Shown: positions 44,405 through 52,827, counted from the first letter of the stretch. The stretch: DNA of 64,000 nt from Streptomyces sp. SCSIO 30461 (GCF_037023745.1 NZ_CP146101.1:1364001-1428000), one strand, 5' to 3'. Notes: generated from the letters alone by a model not told the origin. Made by a program: numbers and translations.

Positions 44405-45037
44405 TCATTGGCTGAGAGACTCGAACGCCTCGTCGAGGTCCTTGACGAAATGCTGCCACGACGGAAGTGCAGCCACCGGCCCCTCGGGATCCAGGAGTTC
44501 GAGCATGCGCAGCCGGTGCTGCGAGAAACGCTTCTGGAACTGGGCTAGGCGGCGCCCTTTGTACTCGCTTGCCCGCGCCAGCGAGTCCTTGAGGAGCTGT
44601 TTAGGGTCGGCGACTTTTTCCGCCACAGTGCCCTTGGGGAGATCAAGGCTGACGCGGCCGCGCGGGTTTTCGGCGACCTGGCGCAGACATGCCTCATCGA
44701 GAAGCAACCACGCTTCCAGCATGCGGACGGGCACCACAGCGACGTGCTGGAGGCCGGGCCACTCGGCGCGCACTGCCTCCGCGATTTCGTCCCTGCGGTC
44801 CTGGGCGGGACCCCGGTCGGCATCCCGTTGCACCACTACCAAGTCGTAGGACCCGTCGAGCTTACGGGCTGCCCGCAGCTTGTCCCGGACGGAATGGCCA
44901 GTCGGCAGCGGAAGCAGACCGAAGTCGGGGACGGTTATCGAGGCGTCGAGCCCCTTGCGCGCGGCAATGGATTCGACGTGCCGTACGAGGCCGTTGTCGC
45001 TGCTGCCTTCGCCGATGAAGAGAATACGAGTGGTCAC
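44405..45037 (-). CDS. DUF4276 TOPRIM-like protein, candidate defence effector
   Basis: A 210-aa protein. It starts RILFIGEGSSDNGLVRHVE, with an acidic residue after the first strand, followed by YDLVVVQRDADRGPA (a DxD-type motif) and PVRMLEAWLLLDE. This pattern fits DUF4276, whose members I recall being placed in the TOPRIM group and paired with ATPases. It overlaps the AAA gene by 4 bp and follows it. A nuclease or ligand-sensing role together with the ATPase is inferred from OLD and PARIS systems. Confidence 0.7.
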   Translation of the reverse strand: MTTRILFIGEGSSDNGLVRHVESIAARKGLDASITVPDFGLLPLPTGHSVRDKLRAARKLDGSYDLVVVQRDADRGPAQDRRDEIAEAVRAEWPGLQHVAVVPVRMLEAWLLLDEACLRQVAENPRGRVSLDLPKGTVAEKVADPKQLLKDSLARASEYKGRRLAQFQKRFSQHRLRMLELLDPEGPVAALPSWQHFVKDLDEAFESLSQ

Positions 45038-46449
45038 GCGGCCCCCCAGTCCAGCGTGAGCTGCGCTCCGGCAGGTGTGGTGAGGTACGGCAGGACGTCG
45101 GCCTTAGTCACGAAGTCGGCGCCTGTCTTTGTGGCGCGCCATGTCTCGGCGAGCGGACGCAAACGCAGTACTCGATTCAGGGAGCCGTCTTCCGCCTTGT
45201 GGATCGCGGTATCGGCGAACAAGAGGTCGTCACGATTGACGAGTTGCACGACCCCTGGTGAGTGTGTGTTGATCAGCACCTGTCGGAACGGATTGTCCGC
45301 GCCAGGTGCCTCCGACGGGTCGACGGCAAGGTCTTGGACAAGGGCGACCATCGCGTTGAGGTTGGCAGGATGGATGCCGTTCTCGGGCTCCTCCATGCAG
45401 ATCAGGCCGCGCACGGACGCGTCCTCGAGTAGGACGCACAGGGCCAGGAAGCGCAGGGTCCCTTCAGAGAGACTGCGAGCAGGCAGCGTAATGCCGGCAA
45501 CCTCACGCACGTTGACCGTGAGGAGTTGCCGGACCTCGTCCTGATCGACATCCAGATCACGGATATGGATTCCCGTCAGGTCCGAGAGACGCCCCGCCAC
45601 CCTGGCGTAGACCTGGCTGGCATCCGCACCCGGAGTGTCGTGGGCGACACGGAAGAGCGTCGCGGGCAGGTGGGAGCCGTCGGCGCCCATCACCTGCGGG
45701 TCGACGTACCGATCGGACCTGCGCAGAGCCGACGGCTCAAGAGCGAGTCGTCGCCAGGACTGCATCTCACGGCGAGCGGCGAGGATGGTCGGGTCGTCGC
45801 TGCTGGTGATGGTGGAGACGACGGTTGCGGGAGCCCGGGACGCTGCGGCTGGCTTGGGCTGACCCCGGCTGCCACCGTCCTGGTGGATTTTGACGACCGA
45901 TTCGCCCGATTCAATCGTCGTCGAGATGAAAGGGGCGCCGCTGCGGTGGCCCTGAATGACGCTGTTGCGGAACTCCTTCGCACTATGGGGGAAGAGGAGG
46001 TGCCGGGCGGCCTTGCCCTTGGTGATGTGGCTTAGCGTCTCGTGGAGGAGGGTGAGGCGGCCGAAACGGTCCAGGCCGGACGGCTCCTGGTAGCCGACTT
46101 CAAGCTCATATCGCAGAAACGTGGTTGTGGCCTTGGCGGCTCGGCCGAAGTCGTCCTGAGTGTGGGTCGGGACGATCATTTCGGCGGCGAACCGCATCCG
46201 GTGACGGCCAGGCGCGAAGCCCTTCCAGAACAGGTCACGAGGGTCACCATGACGCTCGCCGTGTACGCCCCGAACCTCCTGGGCCGCCTCCATCATCGAT
46301 TGGTCGGCGAGTAGGGAGAGGAACTGGATGGCATCGAAAACATTCGACTTGCCGGTGCCATTCTCCCCTGCGATGCAGGTGAAGGGGCCGAAATCGATGG
46401 ATAGGTCCAGAAGGTTCTTGAACCCGTGGACTTCGATGCGGGTCAGCAT
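45034..46449 (-). CDS. AAA/ABC-type ATPase, candidate defence sensor
   Basis: A 471-aa SMC/OLD-like ATPase. It starts TRIEVHGFKNLLDLSIDFG, with Walker A CIAGENGTGKSNVFDAI, the ABC signature ARSLSEGTLRFLALC, Walker B GLICMEEPENGIHP and the H-loop QVLINTHSPGVV. The N-terminal ATPase half and C-terminal half are split by a long insert, as in AAA_21 proteins. ATG 46449 with GGAGACAGC just upstream is preferred to the longer frame. With the overlapping DUF4276 gene it makes a two-gene module of the type found in phage-defence islands. Confidence 0.8.
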   Translation of the reverse strand: MLTRIEVHGFKNLLDLSIDFGPFTCIAGENGTGKSNVFDAIQFLSLLADQSMMEAAQEVRGVHGERHGDPRDLFWKGFAPGRHRMRFAAEMIVPTHTQDDFGRAAKATTTFLRYELEVGYQEPSGLDRFGRLTLLHETLSHITKGKAARHLLFPHSAKEFRNSVIQGHRSGAPFISTTIESGESVVKIHQDGGSRGQPKPAAASRAPATVVSTITSSDDPTILAARREMQSWRRLALEPSALRRSDRYVDPQVMGADGSHLPATLFRVAHDTPGADASQVYARVAGRLSDLTGIHIRDLDVDQDEVRQLLTVNVREVAGITLPARSLSEGTLRFLALCVLLEDASVRGLICMEEPENGIHPANLNAMVALVQDLAVDPSEAPGADNPFRQVLINTHSPGVVQLVNRDDLLFADTAIHKAEDGSLNRVLRLRPLAETWRATKTGADFVTKADVLPYLTTPAGAQLTLDWGAA

Positions 46450-46612
46450 GCTGTCTCCGGAGGCTCGCCGAGCGGATCCATCAAGACTACTGGCGAGGAA
46501 GCCGTCATCCTGTGTGTGCGTAGGTGGTCCCTCCCAGTGCTTGGCCACGGCTCGCCACCCCGTCTTCCTCGGCGCGACTGGTCTGCGGCTGCAGTCCTGG
46601 GCGTGCCGGGAC

Positions 46613-46756
46613 CACAGTCCGTGAGCTCTCCGAGGAGACGGGCCTCAGAGTGAAGGCCGAGTCCCTGAAAGTCGGTCGCATCATCCGCGGAGCCTGGGGC
46701 GTCGAAGCCCCCCAAAGACTTCCTCACACTCGTCTTCGCCGCCCACAGGGCTGAGA
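46613..46756 (+). pseudogene. NUDIX gene fragment
   Basis: TVRELSEETGLRVKAESLKV and then IIRGAWGVEAP match the NUDIX box region of the intact gene at 43842-44345 (VRELYEETGLKV, ESLKVAHIIHGAWGVEAP). An extra base after the GVEAP codons shifts the frame; in the new frame DFLTLVFAAHR continues. Both ends of the gene are missing. The DUF4276/AAA pair lies between the two NUDIX copies. Confidence 0.85.
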
Positions 46757-46792
46757 GGTGGGCGGCCCCCCAGCGAGCGGGTTACACCCCGA

Positions 46793-47425
46793 CTACGTGC
46801 GCGACCAGCTGTTGGCGAAGTCGCATTGGAGGTCCATCCAGCGGCGACGCTCGACGGGGGTGTAGGCGGGGTGGCCATGGAGGTGGGCCAGGGCGTTGAC
46901 CCACTGATCCCAGAGACCGTCAGGCTGGGTGAAGCGGTCTGCATGGTGGGTGCCAAGGTGGGCATCGAGCCGGAGGAGGGCGCCGAGGGCTGCGGGTTGG
47001 TCGTAGCGGAGGTCGGTGCGGGGGAGGTAGCGGTCCAGGTAGGAGGCGAGGATCTCGGCGTCCGCGCGGGTGCCGAAGCGGGCCAGAGCGAAGCAGTAGG
47101 CGCTGCCGGAGAAGCAGAACTCGCTGGCCAGGAGCAGGTCTCCGATGCGTTCGCGGAACGCGGCGCGTCGGCCTATGCCGATCAACCAACCGGCGGTGAG
47201 GCGTGAGCGCCACTCGTAGCCAAGGAGGGCCTCCAGCTCGGCATCGGTGATCGTGGCCGCGTCGTCGATGAGGTGATGGGTGAAACGTTCGCTGTGAGGC
47301 CACTCGGGCTGCAGGCATCGACCGCTTTTCAGGACGAGGTAGCGTGCGTGGCCCGAGTCCTTCCTTGCCGCGTAGCGCTCGATCACGTGGCCGTAGCCGA
47401 CCTCCTCGGGGTGTTGGAACGGCAT
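46793..47425 (-). CDS. DUF6000 family protein
   Basis: A 210-aa protein with blocks I associate with DUF6000: ITDAELEALLGYEWRSRLTA, WLIGIGRRAAFRERIGDLLL, ASEFCFSGSAYCFALARFGT and ILASYLDRYLPR. It looks like a helical-repeat protein. Members often occur beside immunity-like genes. It starts 3 bases after the HEAT-like gene ends, in one operon with it and the CPCC gene. Function is unknown. Confidence 0.65.
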   Translation of the reverse strand: MPFQHPEEVGYGHVIERYAARKDSGHARYLVLKSGRCLQPEWPHSERFTHHLIDDAATITDAELEALLGYEWRSRLTAGWLIGIGRRAAFRERIGDLLLASEFCFSGSAYCFALARFGTRADAEILASYLDRYLPRTDLRYDQPAALGALLRLDAHLGTHHADRFTQPDGLWDQWVNALAHLHGHPAYTPVERRRWMDLQCDFANSWSRT

Positions 47426-47428
47426 CGG

Positions 47429-48160
47429 TCACCTTTCCGAGTACAGGTCGGTACGGTCGATCCAGGTGGGGGCGACGAAGATGTTGTCGCCGGCGGGGGC
47501 TTCGGAGGCTTCCAGCAGGGACCAGGTGCGGGATTCTTCGACCAGGTGCTCCCAGGGCGCGGTCCAGTCGAGTGCCCAGTCCAGGCCAGTGCCGGAGATG
47601 CCGTACGTGCCGCTGGCGTCCACGCGCCAGAACTGGGAGTAGAGGATCACCTGGGCATGGTCGGCGAGGTCGTTGATGATCTCGGTGAAGTGGGTCGAAG
47701 GCCAGCCAGGGGCGTCGTCCGCGGTGGCGGCTCGTAGGCGTGCGGTGAGCGGTGGGACGACGGGGGTGCGTGCGCCGAGTTCGGTCAGCGCCCAGCGGAT
47801 GCCGACGGACTCGGTCCAGTCCGGTGGGGTCGCCTGTTCCAGGCAGGCGCGGTAGGCGCGGCGCAGGGGCTCGATGGCGCCGTCGATCTCCAGGCTCGCC
47901 AGGGCCATGGCCGCCCATTCGCGGACGGTCGGGTTGTCGCTGCCCAGCAGACCGATGAGAGCGGGGCCGCAACAGGGATCGCCCACCTCCTCGAAGACCT
48001 CGATGGCGGTCAGCTGACCGAAGCCGCCGAGGGAAGGCAGGCCGTTGATGATGGCGGGTATGGCGTCGGTGCCGATCCAGATCAGCTCCGCGCGGGCGTC
48101 GTAGGACTCGTCGGCCTTGCCGTCGAGCTGCTGGACGAGTGTCTTGATGTGGGCGGTCAT
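47429..48160 (-). CDS. HEAT-repeat-like protein
   Basis: A 243-aa protein with short helical repeats (AIPAIINGLPSLGGFGQLTA, EVGDPCCGPALIGLLGSDNP, VREWAAMALASLEIDGAIEP) like HEAT/PBS-lyase repeats, used for protein binding. ATG 48160 overlaps the CPCC stop by 4 bp (ATGA). It lies in a tight three-gene operon of small proteins with immunity-like features. The specific role is unknown. Confidence 0.7.
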   Translation of the reverse strand: MTAHIKTLVQQLDGKADESYDARAELIWIGTDAIPAIINGLPSLGGFGQLTAIEVFEEVGDPCCGPALIGLLGSDNPTVREWAAMALASLEIDGAIEPLRRAYRACLEQATPPDWTESVGIRWALTELGARTPVVPPLTARLRAATADDAPGWPSTHFTEIINDLADHAQVILYSQFWRVDASGTYGISGTGLDWALDWTAPWEHLVEESRTWSLLEASEAPAGDNIFVAPTWIDRTDLYSER

Positions 48161-48543
48161 GACGCGGAGTGCTCCCGGCGCCAGAAGGTGGGCAGCCACC
48201 AGCAGAGCACCGAACGGTCGTCAGGCCACGGGGCGCGGTCCTGGGCCGCCCAGTCCTCGAAGGAGTCCCGTGTCAGGTCGATGGGGCGCCAGGCGGGGTC
48301 GAGCGGCTCGTCCGTCGCCGGCGGGCGGACGTACCGCCGGCCTTGCTGGTCGCAGGCTCCGAAGTCCTGGTAGTTCCGCTGGGCCTCGATCAGGGAGACC
48401 TTGTTCGCCCCTCCGGACATGGTCGGCCAGCGGAACTGGACCCCGTCGTCCTCCCAGAAGCAGACGGGGCAGATCTCGTACGAGCCGGGCATCGCGCCCA
48501 GCACGCGGTGCCCGCAGCACGGGCAGGGGTAGGAGTCGCTCAC
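48157..48543 (-). CDS. Cysteine-rich CPCC family protein
   Basis: A 128-aa protein starting SDSYPCPCCGHRVL, followed by YEICPVCFWEDDGVQFRWP and VSLIEAQRNYQDFGAC. The CPCC...CPVC pair makes a zinc site typical of the CPCC family, which recurs in toxin-immunity neighbourhoods. It is first in the operon with the HEAT-like and DUF6000 genes. The GTG start is at 48543. Confidence 0.8.
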   Translation of the reverse strand: MSDSYPCPCCGHRVLGAMPGSYEICPVCFWEDDGVQFRWPTMSGGANKVSLIEAQRNYQDFGACDQQGRRYVRPPATDEPLDPAWRPIDLTRDSFEDWAAQDRAPWPDDRSVLCWWLPTFWRREHSAS

Positions 48544-48609
48544 CCGTGCAGTCTCGTTGCAGGTCCCGCCGGGGTGCTATTGGTTTCTCTGCCTCCGGGG
48601 TACCCGGGC

Positions 48610-48754
48610 AGTCCGCAGCCAGTCCGCAGGACACCCGTAAACGGCCGTCGGGAGCCAACGCATGCCAACGAGGAAACCCCAGGTCAGAGCCCTGGAGGGG
48701 GCTCCGCCGCAGGTCAGGATCAGACCGCAGATATTCCGCTTCAATGTATAGGCC
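48610..48754 (+). repeat. Candidate attachment site, right copy, with arm repeats
   Basis: AGTCCGCAG occurs twice (48610-48618, 48621-48629). Further on, CCGCAGGTCA (48707-48716), 17 variable bases and TTCCGCTTCAATGTATA (48734-48750) repeat the layout at 32544-32591. GTCCGCA and AGTCCGCAG also lie inside the left end (32646-32664). These are the expected arm and core sites of an element integrated by integrase 2. Confidence 0.5.
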
Positions 48755-48798
48755 ACGCATTACCGTGGATCTGGCGAATTAGCAAACCACCAGGTCAA

Positions 48799-48830
48799 AC
48801 GGGGTCGACCCGGATTCGGGTCGACCCCGT
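48799..48830. terminator. Terminator hairpin at intron insertion site
   Basis: ACGGGGTCGACCCG (48799-48812) and CGGGTCGACCCCGT (48817-48830) form a perfect 14-bp stem with loop GATT. Seven bases after it the group II intron begins. Class C group II introns are known to insert just 3' of such hairpins. Confidence 0.85.
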
Positions 48831-48837
48831 TCGCGTA

Positions 48838-50762
48838 GTGCGCCCAGCATGGGCGATCGATTGGGGGTGGAAGTCCCCTGGGGGAAGAGGTGGTGCTAAC
48901 CCCGAGCCGGAGGCAAGGGCGTCATCGTGAGGTGGGGTCTGGAGGAAGCCCGAGGCGAGACCTGGGTACCGAGGAACACGAACCGCGTATGAGGCGTGTT
49001 GGTCTGGGTGAGTCGGCTACGGACGACGATGCCCGTCACTGCCAAGAGGGCCAGTGCGTAGACGCGGCGGGGATCTGGGGACATTGATCGTTCTTACCTG
49101 GGGAGATCTGTCCGGGTGTCGGTTGTGCTGAAGATGTCGCCGCGCCGACGGGTTGTGCCGGGAGGTGCTGCCTGACCGGGCAGAAGTCAGCAGAGGCCGT
49201 AGTACCAGCCGGGATGAGCCGCGTGGACGGCGGGCTGGGAAGGGCCGAACATCGAGTGGAACGGGTGATGTGGTGGTTGCTCGTGCCGGTCACGTGGACC
49301 GCAGTAATACCGCTTCGGCGGTGCCGACCGGGGAGGGACCGGTGCATTCCGGAAGTGCCCCGGCGGAGCGCAGTGGCCGGTCGGCGCACTCCACGGAGGA
49401 CGTTCACCGCGATCAGGAGTCCTTGCTTTGGGAGTGGATGCTCTCGAAGGAGAACCTGCTCGCGGCGCTCAACCGTGTCGAGATGAACCGGGGTGCTCCC
49501 GGGGTGGACGGGATGACCACGGCGGAACTTCGCCCGTGGCTGCTCGTCAACTGGCCCGTTGTGCGGGGTGAACTCGACGCGGGCACCTACCGGCCGGCGC
49601 CGGTCCGTCAGGTGATCATCGGCAAGCCTGGCGGCGGCGAGCGGATGCTGGGGGTGCCGCGGGTGCTGGACCGCTTGATCCAGCAGGCCATCGCGCAAGT
49701 GCTCGTGCCCATTTTCGACCCGGAGTTCTCGGGGTCGTCCTTCGGGTTCCGTCCCGGCCGGTCCGCCCATCAGGCGGTGCGGGTCGCGCGGCGGGCCATC
49801 GAGGACGGTCACCGGTGGGTCGTGGACCTCGATCTGGACCGGTTCTTCGACCGGGTTCAGCACGATGTCCTGATGGCACGGGTCGCGCGCAGGGTCGGTG
49901 ACCGCCAGGTCTTGAGGCTGATTCGCCGGTATCTGGACGCCGGGATCATGGTGGACGGCGTGAGACAGCCGAGCGAGGAAGGGACCCCGCAGGGCTCCCC
50001 GCTCTCGCCTGTCTTGTCGAACATCATGCTCGACGACCTCGACCGGGAGTTGTTCAAGCGCGGTCATCGGTTCGTGCGTTACGCCGACGACGTGCGCGTC
50101 TTCGTGCGGAGCAGACGAGCCGCCCACAGAGTGCTCGACTCGGTCACGACCGTGGTCGAGCAGCGGCTGAAATTGAAGGTCAACCGGGACAAGTCGAAGG
50201 TGGTCCCAGCTTCCGTCATGACGATGCTGGGGTTCGGCTTCTACTTCGTCCGGGGCGGGAAGGTCAGAGTCCGGGCCGATCCGAAGGCGCTCGCGCGCTG
50301 GAAGGTGCGGATCAAGGAGCTGAGCTCGCGCCGGTGGAGTATCGCGATGGATGAACGCATCGCGAAGATCAACCGCTTCACCACTGGCTGGATGGGCTAC
50401 TTCCAGCTCGCGGACACCCCCAAGGTGTTCCAGGAGCTGGACAAGTGGTTGCACCGCAGGATGCGGCAGATCCGCTGGAAGGAATGGAAGCGCTACGCGG
50501 CCAGACGCCGGAACCTGCGCGCGCTCGGGATCCCTGAGCGGTCCGCCCGTGAATGGGCGGTCAGCAGCAAGGGGTACTGGCGGATCGCGGGCTCGGTCGT
50601 TCTCCAGCGGGCCCTGCCCACCTCCTACTGGGACGACCTGGGTCTGCACATGCTCAAGCCGACCTGGCAACGGCTGAGATCAGCTCGATGAACCGCCGGA
50701 TGCGGGCCCGCATGTCCGGTGGTGTGAGAGGAGGGACGGGCGACCCGTCCCTCCTACTCGAT
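48838..50762 (+). mobile_element. Group II intron 1 (probably class C)
   Basis: The 5' end is GTGCGCCCAGC (GUGYG consensus) at 48838. The reverse transcriptase lies within. Domain V is at about 50692-50724 (CCGGATGCGG, GCCC loop, GCATGTCCGG). Domain VI is the hairpin AGGAGGGACGGG/CCCGTCCCTCCT, and the 3' end is CTACTCGAT at 50762. It stands 7 bases after a terminator hairpin, the insertion habit of class C introns. No inactivating change is seen in ORF or domains, so it may be active. Confidence 0.85.
49342..50691 (+). CDS. ltrA: Group II intron reverse transcriptase/maturase 1
   Basis: A 449-aa enzyme with RT blocks NRGAPGVDGMT, RMLGVPRVLDRLIQQAI, SFGFRPGRSAHQAV, WVVDLDLDRFFDRV, GTPQGSPLSPVLSNIMLDDL and the active site RYADDV (about 247-250). 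The maturase X domain follows (RFTTGWMGYFQLAD). There is no HNH endonuclease domain, as in class C introns, which use single-stranded target DNA. GTG 49342 with GGAGGG 4 bases upstream is chosen; the frame is open from 49153. It reverse-splices the intron into new hairpin sites. Confidence 0.85.
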   Translation: MHSGSAPAERSGRSAHSTEDVHRDQESLLWEWMLSKENLLAALNRVEMNRGAPGVDGMTTAELRPWLLVNWPVVRGELDAGTYRPAPVRQVIIGKPGGGERMLGVPRVLDRLIQQAIAQVLVPIFDPEFSGSSFGFRPGRSAHQAVRVARRAIEDGHRWVVDLDLDRFFDRVQHDVLMARVARRVGDRQVLRLIRRYLDAGIMVDGVRQPSEEGTPQGSPLSPVLSNIMLDDLDRELFKRGHRFVRYADDVRVFVRSRRAAHRVLDSVTTVVEQRLKLKVNRDKSKVVPASVMTMLGFGFYFVRGGKVRVRADPKALARWKVRIKELSSRRWSIAMDERIAKINRFTTGWMGYFQLADTPKVFQELDKWLHRRMRQIRWKEWKRYAARRRNLRALGIPERSAREWAVSSKGYWRIAGSVVLQRALPTSYWDDLGLHMLKPTWQRLRSAR

Positions 50763-51353
50763 CCCGCGGCTGGATTTTGGCTGGATTACCTGACGCTTCG
50801 TCACCTGCCGTCATCCGTCGTTCTCCGCACGCTGGCTGGATCGCGGCTGGATGCGGCTGAACGGCGAGTCAGTTCGGAGGGGCGGCGTGTATGCCCGTGT
50901 GGGCCGAGCGTTTCGGGCCGTTGCGCCCTGGGGGCTGGATGGGGCGAACGGCCCTGTCGTCGTCCGCACAGGCGTCGGCCGGACGCCATGACGGTCCCGC
51001 GGACGCGCTTGGCCGCAGGTTCGAGTCCTGGGCGGGGCACTCGGAACATGGGGACAGGGAGATTCGGCCGTGGGTGGGAGTGAGTTGGTGATCCAAACCG
51101 TCGTTCGGCTGAACCGTTGGACCGGGCAGCCGATGCCTGCGCGGGCGATGGACGGCGGTCTGCGATGGCGTGGGCTTCGAGTCCCCGCGCTTCTCGGCCG
51201 ACGGGGGCGCGGGGGCCGGCTCGATCATTCGAGTTGGGTGATGGTTGCTCTGCCACCGGGTGCTGCCGCGTCGGCGCGGGGCGGCGTGGTGCGGCAGAGG
51301 TAGGCATCGCTGAGGCGGCCTGTGGGGTATTCGCCTTAGCTTGCGATTTAAGC
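50763..51353. other. Non-coding stretch with CTGGAT repeats and tRNA-like remnant
   Basis: 591 bases between intron 1 and the IS4 element with no convincing gene. It holds GCGGCTGGAT-TTTGGCTGGAT (50766-50786), nearly identical to the block after integrase 1, and two further GGCTGGAT units at 50831-50856. At 51011-51036, GCCGCAGGTTCGAGTCCTGG resembles the T-arm end of a tRNA. No matching 5' half or acceptor strand lies upstream, so it is at most a 3' remnant such as an old attachment site. Confidence 0.5.
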
Positions 51354-52825
51354 CCAATGTCGTTGACATAGGTTGCTGATGGTGGTTCAACGGATACAGG
51401 GGGTGGTGTCCGTGGCTGTTCGGCTGGTGGACCGTGTGGTGTTGGGAGACCTGACGGCGGTTTATCCGCCGGAGTTGGTGGATGTGGTCCTGTCCAAGAC
51501 GGAGTCGCGGGAGGCCCGGGTCCGGCTGTTACCTGCGCGGCTGATGGTGTACTTCATGCTCGGCAAGGCGTTGTTCTCCCCGGATCCGTACCGGGAGGTG
51601 CTGCGCAAGCTGGCGGAGCCGGCCCGGCGGGATGGCGGGTGGGGTGGGTGGCGCATCCCGGACAAGGCAGCGGTTTTCCGGGCGCGGAAGAACCTCGGTG
51701 TCGCCCCGTTGCGTGAGCTGTTGGCACAGGTGGGGCCGGGAGTGGCGGACGAGTCGACGCCGGGGGCGTTCTGGCGGGGACTGCGGTTGATGGCGATCGA
51801 CGGCACCACGCTCGAGGTGGCCGACACTGCGGCCAACGAGGAGGCGTTGGGTCGGCCGGCGGCCCGGACGGGGGGACCGTCGGGGTACCCACTGGCCCGG
51901 GTGGTGGCGCTGATCGAGTCCGGGACGCATGTGGTCACCGATGCCGAGGTCGGGCATTACCGGTCCGGTGAACGGGGCCTGGCGGCCGAGCTCGCCCGCA
52001 GCCTGCGGCCGGGGATGCTGGTACTGGCAGACCGGGGCCTGCCCGGGGTGCATCTGTGGAAGCAGCTCGCGGCAACCGGCGCCGACCTGCTGTGGCGGGT
52101 GCCCAAGCTGTGGAAACTGACACCCGAACAGGTCCTCGCGGACGGTTCGTGGATCGCCACCGTGCACGGCGGCCGGGGCCGCAGCAGGCAACCGGTCCAG
52201 GACGTGCGCGTCCGGGTGGTCGAGTACGTCCTGGACGATGCCGGCCGCGCCCCGGACGAGCACTACCGACTCGCCACCACGCTCATGGACCCAACCGCGG
52301 CCCCAGGCCGGGAACTGGCCGCGCTGTACGCGGAGCGGTGGGAAGCGGAGACCACCCTGGCCGAATGGAAGACCACCCAGATCGGCTCCGGCAACGTGCT
52401 GACCAGCAAGAGCCCCGACCTGGTAGAGCAAGAGATCTACGCGCACCTGGCCGTTCACACCGCACTGCGGTCCCTGATGCACACCGCAGCCCTCCACCAC
52501 GCCACCCCGATCGATCCCGACCGGCTGTCCTTCGCCGCCGCCCTGCGCGCCGCCCGCCGCAGCGTCACTTCGCTGACCGGCGCTTTTCCCCCCTGAGCAC
52601 CTGACCGCCGAGATCACCCACTTCTGCACCGAGCTGTGGCAGGAAATCAACCCACCCCGACGGCTGCGGACCGTCCTACGCCAGGTCAAACGCAAGATGT
52701 CCAAGTTCCCAGCCTGGAACCCCGGCCGTCCCAAACCTGTACAGCCGACCAGGACGTCACACCAAGCAGTCAAGATCATCCCAGCCGTGAAACCGCCACC
52801 GGATCCCTAAAGTCAACGGCATTGG
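51354..52825 (+). mobile_element. IS4-family insertion sequence
   Basis: The ends are imperfect inverted repeats: CCAATGTCGTTGACATAGG (51354-51372) and the complement of CCAATGCCGTTGACTTTAGG (52806-52825). The element is about 1.47 kb with one transposase. Its right end abuts the stop codon of the lipoprotein gene at 52828. I do not see a certain target duplication. Confidence 0.75.
51379..52596 (+). CDS. IS4-family transposase, C-terminus frameshifted
   Basis: A 405-aa DDE transposase with LMAIDGTTLEVADTA (first Asp), GMLVLADRGLPGVHLW (second Asp) and LYAERWEAETTLAEWK (catalytic Glu in the Y-(2)-R-(3)-E-(6)-K signature). At a run of six C (52588-52593) the frame meets TGA. One base over, the frame continues EHLTAEITHFCTELWQE to TAA at 52808, the normal end of such enzymes. 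The core is complete, so the short form may still work, or a slip on the C run may make the full length. Confidence 0.8.
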   Translation: MVVQRIQGVVSVAVRLVDRVVLGDLTAVYPPELVDVVLSKTESREARVRLLPARLMVYFMLGKALFSPDPYREVLRKLAEPARRDGGWGGWRIPDKAAVFRARKNLGVAPLRELLAQVGPGVADESTPGAFWRGLRLMAIDGTTLEVADTAANEEALGRPAARTGGPSGYPLARVVALIESGTHVVTDAEVGHYRSGERGLAAELARSLRPGMLVLADRGLPGVHLWKQLAATGADLLWRVPKLWKLTPEQVLADGSWIATVHGGRGRSRQPVQDVRVRVVEYVLDDAGRAPDEHYRLATTLMDPTAAPGRELAALYAERWEAETTLAEWKTTQIGSGNVLTSKSPDLVEQEIYAHLAVHTALRSLMHTAALHHATPIDPDRLSFAAALRAARRSVTSLTGAFPP

Positions 52826-52827
52826 TA

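Noticed and set aside
48610..48629. Possible CRISPR-like short repeats
   Set aside because: Only two 9-base units; no spacer-repeat periodicity and no cas genes anywhere in the window.
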